A DNA stretch of 64,000 nt from an uncultured Hyphomicrobiales bacterium (lineage in GTDB: Bacteria; Pseudomonadota; Alphaproteobacteria; Rhizobiales; Devosiaceae), in NCBI GenBank assembly GCA_903828145.1, contig CAIKKY010000007.1:393019-457018 (forward strand), given 5' to 3'. The notes beneath the pieces were generated by a model. The model searched no databases. It saw only the letters and a list, made by a program, of their open reading frames with translations, and had not been told where the DNA came from. Within the stretch, counting starts at the first letter, position 1. Each line of letters begins with the position of its first letter. Positions 1-9,671 of this stretch are shown piece after piece. The position numbers and the translations under genes are program-made.

Positions 1-730
1 TGGCCAGCGTGCGGCCGCGCATGAAAGCGAGCGGCGCAACTTCGATCATGCCCGAAGTAATGCAGCGCTCCACATGTTCGGGGCGCATCATGTCGTAGAG
101 CGCGTCGTAGAGCGGGCGGAGATAGGGGTCCACCTTCTCCTTCATGTCGCCGGGCAGGAAGCCGAGGCGCTCGCCCGCTTCAACGGCGGGACGGCTGAGG
201 ATGATGCGGTTGATATCGCCGCGCTCCAGCAGCGTTGCGGCATGCGCCACCGCGAGATAGGTCTTGCCGGTACCCGCCGGACCCACGCCGAAGATCAGCT
301 CAGAGCGGTCCATGGCGCGCATATAGGCGTCCTGCGCCGGCGTGCGCGCCACAATCGTGGCCTTGCGGGTGGCGATCTGCGCCATGCGGACCCGACCCTT
401 CTTCTCGAAGGTCGGCAGGGTGAGCTGGCTGTCTTCCATGTCGATCATGCGGATCACGCTGTCCACGCTGCCGATATCGACCGCCTGGCCATCTTCGAGC
501 ATGGCGTAGAGCGATTCGAGCACGCGCCGGGCCTGATCGACGGCCGAGGGGCCGCCCTTCAGCATCACGTGGTTGCCCCGGGGCGAGGCCTGCACCTTGA
601 GGCGCTGTTCGATAAGAGCGAGGTTCTGGTCGAAATCGCCGTAAAGCTGCGCGGCGAGGCGATTATCTTCAAAGGCGAGTTCAAGCTGTGAGGCGTGGGA
701 ATCGGTCGTCGGCGAAACGTACCTGCTCAA
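1..730 (-). CDS. phoH: PhoH family ATPase, C-terminus outside window
   Basis: Cytoplasmic PhoH-type P-loop ATPase of the family thought to act in RNA metabolism; it usually lies beside miaB and ybeY in alphaproteobacteria. The reverse strand encodes a Walker A motif GPAGTGKTYLA followed by RIILSRPAVEAGERLGF, both diagnostic of PhoH. The C-terminal part, including Walker B, lies beyond position 1. No ATG fits the N-terminus. I chose TTG at 728-730 because AAGGAG lies 10 bases upstream, inside the end of miaB, and the next residues (SRYVSPTTDSHASQLELAF) lead into the family's N-terminal region. It directly follows miaB, so the two are probably cotranscribed. Family is certain; the start codon is inferred. 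Confidence 0.9.
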   Translation of the reverse strand, partial: MSRYVSPTTDSHASQLELAFEDNRLAAQLYGDFDQNLALIEQRLKVQASPRGNHVMLKGGPSAVDQARRVLESLYAMLEDGQAVDIGSVDSVIRMIDMEDSQLTLPTFEKKGRVRMAQIATRKATIVARTPAQDAYMRAMDRSELIFGVGPAGTGKTYLAVAHAATLLERGDINRIILSRPAVEAGERLGFLPGDMKEKVDPYLRPLYDALYDMMRPEHVERCITSGMIEVAPLAFMRGRTLA

Positions 731-735
731 CTCTC

Positions 736-2166
736 TCAGGCTCCTTGTGCGGCACCCGCGGATGGGGGCGTCCGACCATCAGATAAACCGAGGCTAACAG
801 AGTTCGGTTCCGATTCCGTGACAATTTCGCCTTTCAGCGAATTATTTCCCACAGCGACAATCCGCACCGGCAGGATCTGGCCGATCAGCCGCGTCGGTCC
901 ATCCATGTGCACCGCCTGCAGATAGGGCGAGCGCCCGCCCACCTGTCCGGCATTGCGGCCGGGCTTCTCGATCAGCACCGGCAGCACCTTGCCCACGCAG
1001 GATTGCGCGAAGTCGCGCGTGTGTTCGGCAATCAGCGCATTGAGCTGCGCCAGCCGATCAACCTTCACGGCCTCATCGATCTGGTCGGGCAGGTCGGCCC
1101 CCGGCGTACCCGGCCGCATCGAATATTTGAAGGTGAAGGCCGAGGCGTATCTCACCGTGCGGACGAGGTTGAGCGTGTCCTCGAAATCGGCATCGGTTTC
1201 GCCGGGAAAGCCGACGATGAAATCGCCCGAGAGCGCCAGGTCGGGCCGCGCGTCGCGGATGCGGGCAATAATCTCGTGATACTGCCGGGTGGTGTGCCGA
1301 CGGTTCATGGCCTTCAGAATCCGGTCTGAGCCCGATTGCACTGGCAGATGCAGATAGGGCATCAGGGCCGGCAGATCGCGGTGCGCCTCAATCAGCGCGT
1401 CGCTCATGTCGAGCGGGTGCGAGGTCGTGTAGCGGATGCGGGCAATGCCCGGAATCTCCGCCAGCCGGAAGCACAGTTCGCCGAGATCCATGCTGCGGCC
1501 CGCTGCATCAAGCCCATGGTAGGCGTTGACGTTCTGGCCGAGCAGCGTCAGTTCGCGCACTCCGGCGGCGGCGAGATTGCGCGCCTCGGTGAGCACCTGT
1601 TCCACTTTGCGGCTGGTCTCGGTGCCGCGCGTATAGGGCACCACGCAGAAGGTACAGAACTTGTCGCACCCTTCCTGCACCGTGAGGAAGGCGGTAAGCC
1701 CGCGCGCCAGCGTAACTTCCTTCTTCGCGGCCGGCAGGTGGTCGAACTTGTCCTCGGCCGGAAATTCGGTATCGACGACCTTCGCGCCATTATGCGCTCG
1801 CGCCACCAGCTCGGGCAGGCGATGATAGCTCTGCGGCCCGAACACGAGGTCCACCGCCGGAGCGCGCCGCACAATCTCTTCGCCCTCGGCCTGGGCCACG
1901 CAACCCGCAACCCCGATCATCAGGTCGCGGCCTTCGGCGCGGCGCTCCTCGCGCAGGTCCCGCAGCCGCCCCAGCTCGGAAAACACCTTCTCCGATGCTT
2001 TTTCGCGGATATGGCAGGTATTGAGCACCACGAGATCGGCATCGAGCATGTCGGCCGTTGGCTCATAGCCATGGGGCGCCAGCGCGTCCGCCATGCGGTC
2101 GCTGTCATAGACATTCATCTGACAGCCATAGGTCTTGATGAAGAGCTTTTTGGGCGCCTGGGTCAT
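736..2166 (-). CDS. miaB: tRNA-i6A37 methylthiotransferase MiaB
   Basis: Radical-SAM enzyme that adds a methylthio group to isopentenyl-adenosine 37 of tRNAs reading UNN codons. The N-terminal UPF0004 domain carries the three cluster-binding cysteines (Cys15 in YGCQMN, Cys51 in NTCHIRE, Cys89 in VAGC). The radical-SAM triad is Cys167, Cys171 and Cys174 in [15 protein letters not shown]-like RNA-binding domain is expected near residues 375-440. The 476-residue length is normal. It is followed at once by phoH, a common alphaproteobacterial pairing. The ATG start follows a short intergenic region shared with the divergent PLP-enzyme gene. Confidence 0.97.
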   Translation of the reverse strand: MTQAPKKLFIKTYGCQMNVYDSDRMADALAPHGYEPTADMLDADLVVLNTCHIREKASEKVFSELGRLRDLREERRAEGRDLMIGVAGCVAQAEGEEIVRRAPAVDLVFGPQSYHRLPELVARAHNGAKVVDTEFPAEDKFDHLPAAKKEVTLARGLTAFLTVQEGCDKFCTFCVVPYTRGTETSRKVEQVLTEARNLAAAGVRELTLLGQNVNAYHGLDAAGRSMDLGELCFRLAEIPGIARIRYTTSHPLDMSDALIEAHRDLPALMPYLHLPVQSGSDRILKAMNRRHTTRQYHEIIARIRDARPDLALSGDFIVGFPGETDADFEDTLNLVRTVRYASAFTFKYSMRPGTPGADLPDQIDEAVKVDRLAQLNALIAEHTRDFAQSCVGKVLPVLIEKPGRNAGQVGGRSPYLQAVHMDGPTRLIGQILPVRIVAVGNNSLKGEIVTESEPNSVSLGLSDGRTPPSAGAAQGA

Positions 2167-2230
2167 GCCCGCCCCAATACATCAACCCACACCAAAGGGG
2201 AAGCAAAACGGGCTTTGCCGGAGTTGTCAT

Positions 2231-2246
2231 CCCCCTTGTCCGGGGG
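2231..2246 (+). promoter_or_regulatory. GC-rich hairpin in leader of PLP enzyme gene
   Basis: CCCCC and GGGGG arms flank a six-base loop, 25 bases before the ATG at 2272. It lies in the roughly 100-base divergent interval between miaB and a sulfur amino-acid gene. Riboswitches are common at such positions in alphaproteobacteria, but I could not match a complete SAM-II or SAH motif. The hairpin is all I can support. Confidence 0.25.
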
Positions 2247-2271
2247 CAGGGTGAGCCAAAGGGAGTTTGAC

Positions 2272-3471
2272 ATGACCAAGAGCCCATCGTTCGAAACCAT
2301 GGCGATCCACGGCGGCGAGGGCGAACGCCACATTGGCGATCCGGTTACGCCTGCGCCCGTGCTCTCCACCACCTATTTCACCCACCCCGATGCCGTGGGC
2401 TTCTCGGCCACGGACCTCAAGGCCGATGCCCCGCATTTTTACACGCGCTGGAGCAACCCCACGCTCGATCTTCTCGAGCAGCGGCTGGCCCTGCTCGAAG
2501 GCGGCGAGGCGGCCGTTTCCTTCGCCTCGGGCATGGCCGCGATCACCGGCTTGTTCTCCACCCGCCTGTCGGCAGGCGATCACCTCGTTCTGGCCGATGT
2601 CTGCTACGCCGGTGTGGCCGAATATGTGCATCATCATCTGCCCCGGCAGGGGGTGAGCGTGTCGATTGTCGATGCCTCAAACCCGGTTGAGGTGGCGGCG
2701 GCGCTGCGCCCCAACACGCGGCTGGTGCATATCGAAACCCCGGCCAACCCGATCCTCAAACTCACCGATATCGCGGCCATTGCCGAACTGGCCCATGGCG
2801 CCGGGGCCGAACTCTCGGTCGATTCGACGATTGCCACCCCCATGGGCACCAATCCGCTGGCGCTCGGGGCCGATTACGTCTGCCACTCGCTGACCAAATA
2901 TCTCTGCGGCCATGGCGATGCGCTTGGCGGTGCCGTGATCGGCGCGCGCGCCCGGCTCGATGCCCTGCGCAAGGAAGCGCTGATCCATGGCGGCGCGGTG
3001 CTTTCGCCCTTTTCGGCTTACCTGATCCTGCGCGGCATGGAGACACTCCCGCTGCGCATGGAAAAGCATCAGGCCAATGCCGCGGCGCTGGCCGCGTTTT
3101 TCGAAAGCCATCCCGCGGTGAGCCGCGTCAACTGGCCCGGTCTCGCCAGCCACCCGCAGGCCGATCTCGCGCGCCGCCAGATGCGCAATTTCTCGGGGCT
3201 CATGAGCTTTGTGGTCAAGGGCGATCCGCTCGTCCTGGCGCGCCGCATGGCTGATTCCTTACACACCGTGAGCTATGCGGTGTCGCTGGGCAAAACCAAG
3301 ACGCTGGCGTTTTTCATCGGCACCGACGATTTGCTGCGCTCTTCCTACCGCCTCACCGGAAGACCGGCCGAGGCCTACCGCGCCTATGCCGGCGACGGGG
3401 TGTTCCGCGTCTCGGTGGGCCTCGAATCCATCGAGGACATCATCACCGATTTCGCCCGCGTTCTGGGTTAG
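2272..3471 (+). CDS. Cystathionine beta-lyase-type PLP enzyme (Cys/Met metabolism family)
   Basis: Transsulfuration-family, fold-type I PLP enzyme of 399 residues acting on cysteine, cystathionine or methionine-type substrates in the cytoplasm. Family hallmarks are SFASGMAA near residue 85 (phosphate binding), VDST with Asp184 contacting the pyridine nitrogen, and HSLTKYLCGHGD, in which Lys209 should form the Schiff base. The open frame extends far upstream, antisense to miaB. The true start is the ATG at 2272, which has GGGAG 7 bases before it and begins with a conserved N-terminus (ETMAIHGGE). Cystathionine gamma-synthase, beta-lyase and methionine gamma-lyase cannot be separated from sequence alone. 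Its stop overlaps the convergent acyltransferase by 4 bases. Confidence 0.9.
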   Translation: MTKSPSFETMAIHGGEGERHIGDPVTPAPVLSTTYFTHPDAVGFSATDLKADAPHFYTRWSNPTLDLLEQRLALLEGGEAAVSFASGMAAITGLFSTRLSAGDHLVLADVCYAGVAEYVHHHLPRQGVSVSIVDASNPVEVAAALRPNTRLVHIETPANPILKLTDIAAIAELAHGAGAELSVDSTIATPMGTNPLALGADYVCHSLTKYLCGHGDALGGAVIGARARLDALRKEALIHGGAVLSPFSAYLILRGMETLPLRMEKHQANAAALAAFFESHPAVSRVNWPGLASHPQADLARRQMRNFSGLMSFVVKGDPLVLARRMADSLHTVSYAVSLGKTKTLAFFIGTDDLLRSSYRLTGRPAEAYRAYAGDGVFRVSVGLESIEDIITDFARVLG

Positions 3472-4274
3472 GCCGCGCCGGTCACTTCGGGCAGCGGCAG
3501 CCCGCGGTTCAGCGCCACCAGCATGCGCCGCACCTCGACTTCGGCCTCTTTCGCCACCGTCTTGCGGTCGGCCGAAGGATCGAGCAGACGCGGCGCGCCG
3601 AAGGCGAGGGTGACTTCGCGCGTGCCGCCCGTCAAAATCTCGCGGATATTCTGCCCAACGGATTTCGATTTGATCCACGAAATGAAGCTGCGGTCCGTCC
3701 GCCCAACGGGCAGGCCCTGCAATTTGGTATAGGCGATGGTCAGGGGCTGGATCATCACTTCGGTCGCGCCCGCCTGCTGCATGGCATGCTGGGCCGATCC
3801 GATAAGGGCCGACCGGAACGGCAGCACATGCGTGCCCGTATCCGATTGACCCTCGGCAAACAGCAGCACTGCCCCGCCTGAGGCGAGGCGCTGGCCCATT
3901 TCCTGGCTGGCGCGATGCGCGTCGCGGCGGTTGGTTCGATCAACAAACAGCGTGCGTTGCAGCGAGGCCATGAACCCGACGAAGAACCACTTCCGGATTT
4001 CGGCTTTCGCGACAAAGGTCACGTCGGCTTTCGAGCCGACCGCAATGATGTCGGTCCACGAAATGTGGTTGGAAACCAGCAGCGTGGGCTTATCGGTTGA
4101 GGGCGTGCCGATCACCCGCACCTTCATGCCCAGAAACAGGCACCCGCAGGTGTGAAACAGCCGCGTCGGCACGCTCCAGAAGCCGCCGAGCCGCGTGACG
4201 ACGAACTGCACCGGAACCCCGATCAGCATGACCGGAATGTAGATGAAGATGAAGAACAGCGCTCTCTGGATCAT
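3468..4274 (-). CDS. 1-acyl-sn-glycerol-3-phosphate acyltransferase-like (PlsC family)
   Basis: Membrane-associated acyltransferase of the PlsC/LPLAT family, which transfers acyl chains to lysophosphatidic acid or a related lysolipid. A hydrophobic N-terminal segment (about residues 5-28) precedes the catalytic HX4D box, His70-Asp75 in NHISWTD. A degenerate motif III, EGQSD at 141-145, stands in place of the usual EGTRS. Length 268. Its ATG overlaps the fur stop by 4 bases, so it is translationally coupled to fur as the last gene of the tsaB-rimI-fur group. It could instead acylate ornithine lipids (OlsA-like), which the altered motif III leaves open. Confidence 0.88.
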   Translation of the reverse strand: MIQRALFFIFIYIPVMLIGVPVQFVVTRLGGFWSVPTRLFHTCGCLFLGMKVRVIGTPSTDKPTLLVSNHISWTDIIAVGSKADVTFVAKAEIRKWFFVGFMASLQRTLFVDRTNRRDAHRASQEMGQRLASGGAVLLFAEGQSDTGTHVLPFRSALIGSAQHAMQQAGATEVMIQPLTIAYTKLQGLPVGRTDRSFISWIKSKSVGQNIREILTGGTREVTLAFGAPRLLDPSADRKTVAKEAEVEVRRMLVALNRGLPLPEVTGAA

Positions 4275-4708
4275 TTGCTTTTTTCCGGGGCGGCAATCGG
4301 CACCGCATAGAGTTCGAGCCGATGGTCGACGAGCTTGTAGCCCAGCCGCTTGGCGATAACTTCCTGAATAGCCTCGATTTCCTCGTTGCGGAACTCGATG
4401 ACCCGGCCCGAGCGGATATCAATCAGGTGGTCGTGGTGCTCATCCGGCAGGGGTTCGAACCGGGCCCGCCCATCGCGGAAATCATGCTTGGTCACAAGCC
4501 CGGCTTCTTCAAACAGGTTGAGCGTGCGGTACACCGTGGAGAGTGAAATACGCGGGTCGATGGCGCTGGCGCGCCGGTACAGCTCTTCGACATCAGGGTG
4601 ATCGTCGGCGACTTCCATCACCTGCGCAATGGTGCGCCGCTGGTCGGTCATCCGCATGCCTTTTTCGGCACACTGGTCCTCGAGCGATGAAATGCCGGGT
4701 TTGCTCAT
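4271..4708 (-). CDS. fur: Fur family metalloregulator (Fur/Mur type)
   Basis: Metal-dependent DNA-binding repressor of iron or manganese genes, 145 residues. The N-terminal winged helix contains SLSTVYRTLNLFEEAGLV, the Fur recognition helix. The metal site includes HHDHLIDIRSGRVIEF. The canonical CxxC zinc site after HHDH is absent, which is typical of alphaproteobacterial Fur/Mur proteins and not damage. The gene lies between rimI (30 bases upstream) and the acyltransferase (4-base overlap). A second family member, Irr, is at 27174-27629. Whether iron or manganese is the effector cannot be read from the sequence. Confidence 0.94.
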   Translation of the reverse strand: MSKPGISSLEDQCAEKGMRMTDQRRTIAQVMEVADDHPDVEELYRRASAIDPRISLSTVYRTLNLFEEAGLVTKHDFRDGRARFEPLPDEHHDHLIDIRSGRVIEFRNEEIEAIQEVIAKRLGYKLVDHRLELYAVPIAAPEKSK

Positions 4709-4738
4709 GGCGTGGCCCTGCTGCTGATGCTGTTCGGG

Positions 4739-5218
4739 TTACCCAAGATCACGCGCCATGACAATAGCCGTAGCCGGACTCCCGTCGGGTCGGGGGTAAT
4801 AGCCCTTGCGCTCCCCAACTTTCGTAAACCCGGTCTGGTCATAAAGCCGAACCGCCGCCGTATTATCCGCCGCGACCTCCAGCAACAGCCGCTTCGCCGG
4901 GCTCATGGCGAGATCGGCAAGCACAGCAGTGAGCAGCGCCCGGCCGATACCCTTCTTCCGCCACTTGGCATCGACGGCGATGGTGATGAGTTCGGCCTCG
5001 TCCCCGAGGTGCCGGATCATCGCGAACCCCGCGATGCGGCGCTTCGTATCGATTGCGACATAGATCGGCGTGCGGCCTTCATCGAGAATGTACGATGAAA
5101 ACTCCTCAACGCTCCAGCCGCGATAAAAGCCCTTGGCGTGCAGCCGGGCAATATCGGTCTCGTCGCCGAGCCGAGCCATTTCGATATGCAGCCCCTGCGG
5201 GGCGAGCCAGAGCTTCAT
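4739..5218 (-). CDS. rimI: Ribosomal protein S18 alanine N-acetyltransferase
   Basis: GNAT-fold acetyltransferase of 159 residues. Family members acetylate the N-terminal alanine of S18 using acetyl-CoA. The acetyl-CoA loop is visible as TIAVDAKWRKKGIGRALL (R/Q-x-x-G-x-G/A), followed by LLEVAADNTAAVRLYDQTGF, the usual RimI motif B region. It overlaps the tsaB stop by 4 bases; tsaB-rimI is a strongly conserved pair. The substrate assignment rests on family and context. Confidence 0.93.
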   Translation of the reverse strand: MKLWLAPQGLHIEMARLGDETDIARLHAKGFYRGWSVEEFSSYILDEGRTPIYVAIDTKRRIAGFAMIRHLGDEAELITIAVDAKWRKKGIGRALLTAVLADLAMSPAKRLLLEVAADNTAAVRLYDQTGFTKVGERKGYYPRPDGSPATAIVMARDLG

Positions 5219-5817
5219 GTCTCCTCCCGTCGGGCGACGCGGAACCTGTCCTGCGGCTTGGCATCGGCGCCACGCACATAAAGCGCTTCGGGCGGAAAGG
5301 TGCCGGGATCAGCTGCCGCCGCAAAGCGCGCCACCAGCCCGATGTCGCAAAACGGCCCGGGCTCGACACGCAGCGCACCGGCAATCGCCAACGCGTTATC
5401 CATGGGCGTGATGCAGGGTTCCGTCTCGGCTAGTCCCGGCGCGGAAAACCGCTGCACATAGGCTTCGCCGCGCCGCGCATCCATCAGCACGGCCAAGGGC
5501 CCGGCAGCGCCGAGCGACAGGGCCAGCAGGGTCGGCACACCCACCACCGGTACGTTGAGCGCCAACCCCAGACCACGCGCCGCGCTCAGCCCGATCCGCA
5601 GCCCGGTGAAGGAGCCGGGTCCGGTGGTCACGGCAATGCGGGTCAGATCGGCATAGCGGAGCGCGTTGCGCCCCAGCAAGTCGCCAATGGCGGGCATGAG
5701 GCGCTCGGCCTGGCCCTGTGCCATGTCTTCGATCAGCGTATCGACGCTGCCTGCGCGCAGCAGCGCAAGCTGCAGGCGCGGCGCGCCCGTATCGATGGCC
5801 AGCACGGTTTCACTCAT
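5215..5817 (-). CDS. tsaB: tRNA t6A37 threonylcarbamoyltransferase subunit TsaB
   Basis: Non-catalytic partner of TsaD in threonylcarbamoyl-adenosine-37 formation on ANN-decoding tRNAs. The ASKHA-fold N-terminus ETVLAIDTGAPRLQLALL and the signature GPGSFTGLRIGLSAARGL are clear. At 200 residues it is slightly short of E. coli TsaB, as is usual in this class. It is the first gene of a tightly packed run tsaB-rimI-fur-acyltransferase. The ATG is preceded by a 60-base gap from nfuA. Confidence 0.95.
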   Translation of the reverse strand: MSETVLAIDTGAPRLQLALLRAGSVDTLIEDMAQGQAERLMPAIGDLLGRNALRYADLTRIAVTTGPGSFTGLRIGLSAARGLGLALNVPVVGVPTLLALSLGAAGPLAVLMDARRGEAYVQRFSAPGLAETEPCITPMDNALAIAGALRVEPGPFCDIGLVARFAAAADPGTFPPEALYVRGADAKPQDRFRVARREET

Positions 5818-5877
5818 GCGGCTGGTTTAAGGGGATAGGGCCACGCTGTCACGCCCCATCACAATCGGGAGAACCCG

Positions 5878-6435
5878 TCAGACCTGCTGCACCGATTCCA
5901 CGCCGGGCACGAAATGCCGCAGCAGGTTTTCAATGCCGCTTTTCAGCGTGGCCGTCGATGACGGGCAGCCCGAGCAGGCGCCCTGCATATGCAGGAACAC
6001 CGTGCCATCGCGGAAGCCCTTGAAGGTGATGTCGCCGCCATCCATCGCCACAGCGGGACGCACACGGGTCGACAGCAGTTCCTTGATCACTTCGACGGTC
6101 TCACTGTCGGAAGGTTCAAAAAACTCATCATCGGTTTCGACCTCAGCCGTGCCATCGGTCAGCACCGGCTTGCCGGAGAGGAAATGCTCCATGATCACGC
6201 CGAGAATCGCCGGCTTGATATGGGCCCAATCGGCGCTGTCCTTGGTGACCGAAATGAAATCCGACCCGAGGAACACGCCTTCGACGCCCGGCACTTCAAA
6301 CAGCGCTGATGCGAGCGGCGAAATGCCCGCGGCATCAAGCGTGCGGAAATCGCGCGGTTCACCAACCAGCACATCGCGGCCCGGCAGGAATTTGAGCGTC
6401 GCGGGATTTGGTGTGGCTTCGGTCTGGATGAACAT
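5878..6435 (-). CDS. nfuA: NifU-like Fe-S cluster scaffold/carrier
   Basis: Fe-S carrier that passes clusters to apo-enzymes. The N-terminal Nfu-N domain begins MFIQTEATPNPATLKFLPG. The C-terminal NifU-type domain contains the cluster-binding pair Cys154 and Cys157 in GACSGCPSS. This two-domain, 185-residue form is the alphaproteobacterial and mitochondrial Nfu1 type, not the A-type NfuA of gammaproteobacteria. It stands alone between the stress protein and tsaB, with about 60 bases on each side. Confidence 0.95.
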   Translation of the reverse strand: MFIQTEATPNPATLKFLPGRDVLVGEPRDFRTLDAAGISPLASALFEVPGVEGVFLGSDFISVTKDSADWAHIKPAILGVIMEHFLSGKPVLTDGTAEVETDDEFFEPSDSETVEVIKELLSTRVRPAVAMDGGDITFKGFRDGTVFLHMQGACSGCPSSTATLKSGIENLLRHFVPGVESVQQV

Positions 6436-6504
6436 CGGCTGCCTCGGTCTGGAACGGTTCTAAAATAGGGTTTTCTGCAGCAACGCGCAAGCCATCCCAG
6501 CCGA

Positions 6505-6987
6505 TCACGTTACCGAGATAATCTGCTCTTCGGTCATCCCGCCCGGCACGATCGTGACAATCACCGGCAGGCGTGTCTGCGCCGCGCGCGACGTGAAGGT
6601 ACTCACCAAGGGGCCCGGTCCCTGCGGACTATCGGCGGCAGCCAGAACCAGAATGGCAATGTCGGGGTCATCTGCAAGCAACCCCTCGATTTCGCTGACA
6701 AGCTCACCCTCGCGGATCACGGTTTCCGTGCGGATATCGCCCAGCTCGGCAATGCGGGCGCATTGCGCATCGAGCGCCCGTTCGGCGGCGGCGCGGGCTT
6801 CGGCGCGCATCACCTGCTCAACGCCGATGAACTGCGAAAAATCCTGCGTCTCGAGGACCGACAACAGCACCACGGTCCCGCCGGTCCGCTTCACCCGGTG
6901 CGCAGCAAATGTAACCGCGCGGCCAGCCTCGTCGCTCTCGTCAATGACCACCAGAAATTTGCGACGGTAGGACGCTGCTTCGGTCAC
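6505..6987 (-). CDS. Universal stress protein (UspA family)
   Basis: Single UspA domain of 160 residues, an alpha/beta ATP-binding fold. The first strand KFLVVIDES and the later VLAAADSPQGPGPLVST resemble the GxxGxxG-like nucleotide loop, but the second glycine pattern is weak, so ATP binding is uncertain. A longer frame is open to 7017. I chose GTG at 6985-6987 because GGAGGG lies 6 bases upstream and no other candidate has such a site. The role in stress survival is known for the family only. Confidence 0.88.
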   Translation of the reverse strand: MTEAASYRRKFLVVIDESDEAGRAVTFAAHRVKRTGGTVVLLSVLETQDFSQFIGVEQVMRAEARAAAERALDAQCARIAELGDIRTETVIREGELVSEIEGLLADDPDIAILVLAAADSPQGPGPLVSTFTSRAAQTRLPVIVTIVPGGMTEEQIISVT

Positions 6988-7038
6988 GCTCGGCCCTCCA
7001 CGGTGCCACTGTTCCAAAATTCCCGATGGGAGTCCAGT

Positions 7039-8070
7039 TCAGCGCACAAAGCCCACGATCTTGCGCACATCGTCCATCACCGGCTGTGCGATGGCGCGGG
7101 CCCGCTCGGCCCCATCGCGCAGGATCGCGTCCATTTCCCCCGGATCGCCGACGAGGCGGCGCATCTCGGTGGCAACCGGGGCCAGCACCGCGACCGCCAG
7201 ATCGGCCAGTGCCGGTTTGAACCGGCCCCAGCCCGAACCGCCGTATTCCTTCAGCACATCGGCCACCGACAGGTCGGCGAGCGCGGCATAGATCTGCACG
7301 AGGTTCTCGGCTTCCGCCCGTCCTGCAAGGCCCGCGGCTTCCGTGGGCAACGCTTCGGGGTCGGTGGTGGCCTTCTTGATCTTTTTCGAAATCATGTCGG
7401 CATCGTCCATCATGTAGATGGTCGACATGTCCGACGCGTCGGATTTGGACATTTTCTTCGTGCCATCGCGCAGCGACTTCACCCGCATGGCCGGGCCCGT
7501 GGCCAGCGTCTCGGTCAACGGGAAAAACTCCTCGTCATGGCCGAACGCTTTGATCTGCTTGCGGAAATCGTGGTTGAATTTTTTGGCGATGTCGCGGGTC
7601 AGTTCAAGGTGCTGCTTCTGGTCTTCACCCACCGGCACGCCGGTCGCCTTGTAGAGCAGAATATCGGCGGCCATCAGGGACGGGTAGGCAAACAGACCAA
7701 GCGATACCTGCTCGGAATTCTCGCCGGCCTTGTCTTTGAACTGCGTCATCCGGGACATCCAGCCCATGCGCGCCACGCAATTGAAGATCCAGCTCAGCTC
7801 GGCGTGCTCCACCACCTGGGACTGGTTGAAGATGATCGAGCGCTTGGGGTCGAGCCCCGCCGCGATATAGGCGGCCGCAATTTCATAGGTCCAGCGGCGC
7901 AGGTCTTCAGGCTCCTGCCACACCGTGATCGCGTGCATGTCGACCACGCAGTAGATGGTCTGGTGCGTATCCTGCAGTGGCACGAAGCGGCGGATCGCGC
8001 CAAGGTAATTGCCAAGGTGCAGATCGCCCGAGGGCTTGATTCCTGAAAATACGCGCGGGGTGAAGGCCAT
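7039..8070 (-). CDS. trpS: Tryptophanyl-tRNA synthetase
   Basis: Class Ic aminoacyl-tRNA synthetase charging tRNA-Trp, 343 residues. The HIGH-equivalent HLGN is at about 18-21 ([11 protein letters not shown]) and the KMSKS loop is at 206-210. The open frame continues upstream of position 8070, but the family N-terminus [20 protein letters not shown] fixes the ATG at 8068-8070. It lies 32 bases after murJ and before the stress-protein gene. The murJ-trpS order is common in Hyphomicrobiales. Confidence 0.97.
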   Translation of the reverse strand: MAFTPRVFSGIKPSGDLHLGNYLGAIRRFVPLQDTHQTIYCVVDMHAITVWQEPEDLRRWTYEIAAAYIAAGLDPKRSIIFNQSQVVEHAELSWIFNCVARMGWMSRMTQFKDKAGENSEQVSLGLFAYPSLMAADILLYKATGVPVGEDQKQHLELTRDIAKKFNHDFRKQIKAFGHDEEFFPLTETLATGPAMRVKSLRDGTKKMSKSDASDMSTIYMMDDADMISKKIKKATTDPEALPTEAAGLAGRAEAENLVQIYAALADLSVADVLKEYGGSGWGRFKPALADLAVAVLAPVATEMRRLVGDPGEMDAILRDGAERARAIAQPVMDDVRKIVGFVR

Positions 8071-8102
8071 CTGGTCCTGATCCTCAAAGAGCGGGCAAGG
8101 CT

Positions 8103-9671
8103 TTACCCTTTTGCGGGCCGCCGCCGCAAGCGGGACAGCAGCACATCGAGCTTCTGCGCGCCCGAGACATGCGCCAGCCCAAAATAAAGTGCGAGCCCGA
8201 AACTGACGAGTCCGCCGAGCGCGACAAGCTGCAGGACCAGCGGCGCCGACGACGCGAGCCACGGGCGGAGCGGTTGGGCCAGCAGCCAGATCACCCCCGC
8301 CATCAGCACCGAAATCACGATGATGAGGCTGTGCTGGCGCCATTCGCCCGGGCTCAGGCTGAAATGCCCGCGCCGCCGCAGGCCCCAGCCGAGCAGCAGC
8401 ACATTGGCCCAGGCCGAAACCGAGGTCGCAATCGCAATGCCCGCATGCGCGAGCGTGGGAAACAGCGCAAGGCTCAGCACGATATTGATGATGACCGAGA
8501 TGAAGGCAAAATAGGTCGGGGTCCTGGTGTCTTCGCGCGCGAAAAACCCCGGCTGCAACACCCGAACCAGCACATAGGCCGGAAGCCCGGCTGAAAACCA
8601 CACCAGCGTCGCCGCCGTCTCCAGCGTATCGATTGGCCCGAACGCACCGCGTTCGAACAGCACCGAGACGATGGGCGTGGCGAGCGCGACCAGCGCCGTA
8701 GTGGCGGGCATCGAGAGGAACATGGAAATCAGCAGCGATTGCTTCTGCGCATTTTCCGCTTCTTCCGTGCGCCCACCTTTCAGGTGGCGCGACAGCTCGG
8801 GGAGCAACACGGTGCCAATGGCAATGCCGATGATCCCGAGCGGGAGTTGGTACAGCCGGTCGGCATAATAGAGATAGGCAATGGCGGCATCCTTGCCCGA
8901 GGCAATGATGGTGCCGACAAAGATATTCACCTGGGTGATCCCCCCGGCCACAATGGCGGGAATGGCCATAATCCAGAAGGCTTTAACTTCACCATCAAAG
9001 CGCGGCCACTGCAGCCTGGGCACAAAGCCTGCCCGCTTGATGGCGACATAGACCAGCGCGAGTTGCGCGACGCCGCCCGCCAGCGTGCCCACCGACACCC
9101 AGATCGCCGTTTCAACAGCGCTGTTCGGCCACAGCACCAGCGGGGCCATGAAGCCGATCATCACGATATTGAGCAGGATCGGCGCAAAGGCCGCAGCCTG
9201 AAAGCGGTTGAGCCCGTTGAGAATGGCCGAATAGGCCGCCATCAGCGACATGCACATCAGATAGGGAAAGCAGATGCGCGTCAGCAGCACCGTCAGGTCG
9301 TATTTCTCAGGATCATCGAGAAATCCGGGCAAAAAGGGGGCCAGCACCTGCGGCATGAAGATTTCGACCAACACGGTAACGAGGGTCACCACCAGCACGA
9401 GCCAGCTCATGATCCGTGCGGCCCACAGCCGGGCCGGATCATTACCCTCCTGCTCCAGCTTTTTGGCAAAGAGCGGAATGAACGCGGTATTGAAGGCGCC
9501 CTCTGCAAACAGCCGCCGGAACAGGTTGGGAAAGCGGAATGCTGCGAGATAGGCATCTGCCGCCGGGCCGGTGCCCAGGACCGCCGCCACCAGCGCGTCC
9601 CGCACAAAGCCGAGAATGCGGCTGCCCGTGGTGAGCACCCCGACCTGAACGAAGTTTTTGAACAGGCTCAT
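8103..9671 (-). CDS. murJ: Lipid II flippase MurJ
   Basis: Inner-membrane MOP-superfamily flippase that moves lipid II to the periplasmic face for peptidoglycan synthesis. The protein has 522 residues and many hydrophobic segments, as expected for 14 helices. The family N-terminus includes [20 protein letters not shown] with the essential arginine region, then [20 protein letters not shown]. The ATG overlaps the glnD stop by 4 bases, so the two are coupled. Confidence 0.96.
   Translation of the reverse strand: MSLFKNFVQVGVLTTGSRILGFVRDALVAAVLGTGPAADAYLAAFRFPNLFRRLFAEGAFNTAFIPLFAKKLEQEGNDPARLWAARIMSWLVLVVTLVTVLVEIFMPQVLAPFLPGFLDDPEKYDLTVLLTRICFPYLMCMSLMAAYSAILNGLNRFQAAAFAPILLNIVMIGFMAPLVLWPNSAVETAIWVSVGTLAGGVAQLALVYVAIKRAGFVPRLQWPRFDGEVKAFWIMAIPAIVAGGITQVNIFVGTIIASGKDAAIAYLYYADRLYQLPLGIIGIAIGTVLLPELSRHLKGGRTEEAENAQKQSLLISMFLSMPATTALVALATPIVSVLFERGAFGPIDTLETAATLVWFSAGLPAYVLVRVLQPGFFAREDTRTPTYFAFISVIINIVLSLALFPTLAHAGIAIATSVSAWANVLLLGWGLRRRGHFSLSPGEWRQHSLIIVISVLMAGVIWLLAQPLRPWLASSAPLVLQLVALGGLVSFGLALYFGLAHVSGAQKLDVLLSRLRRRPAKG

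Noticed and set aside
1336..2271. Upstream extension of the PLP-enzyme frame across miaB
   Set aside because: The family N-terminus and a good ribosome-binding site fix the start at 2272; the upstream part is antisense to miaB.
2167..2271. SAM-II or SAH riboswitch before the PLP enzyme
   Set aside because: The position is right and a GC hairpin exists, but I could not form the conserved pseudoknot and loop bases. A covariance-model search (Infernal) would decide.
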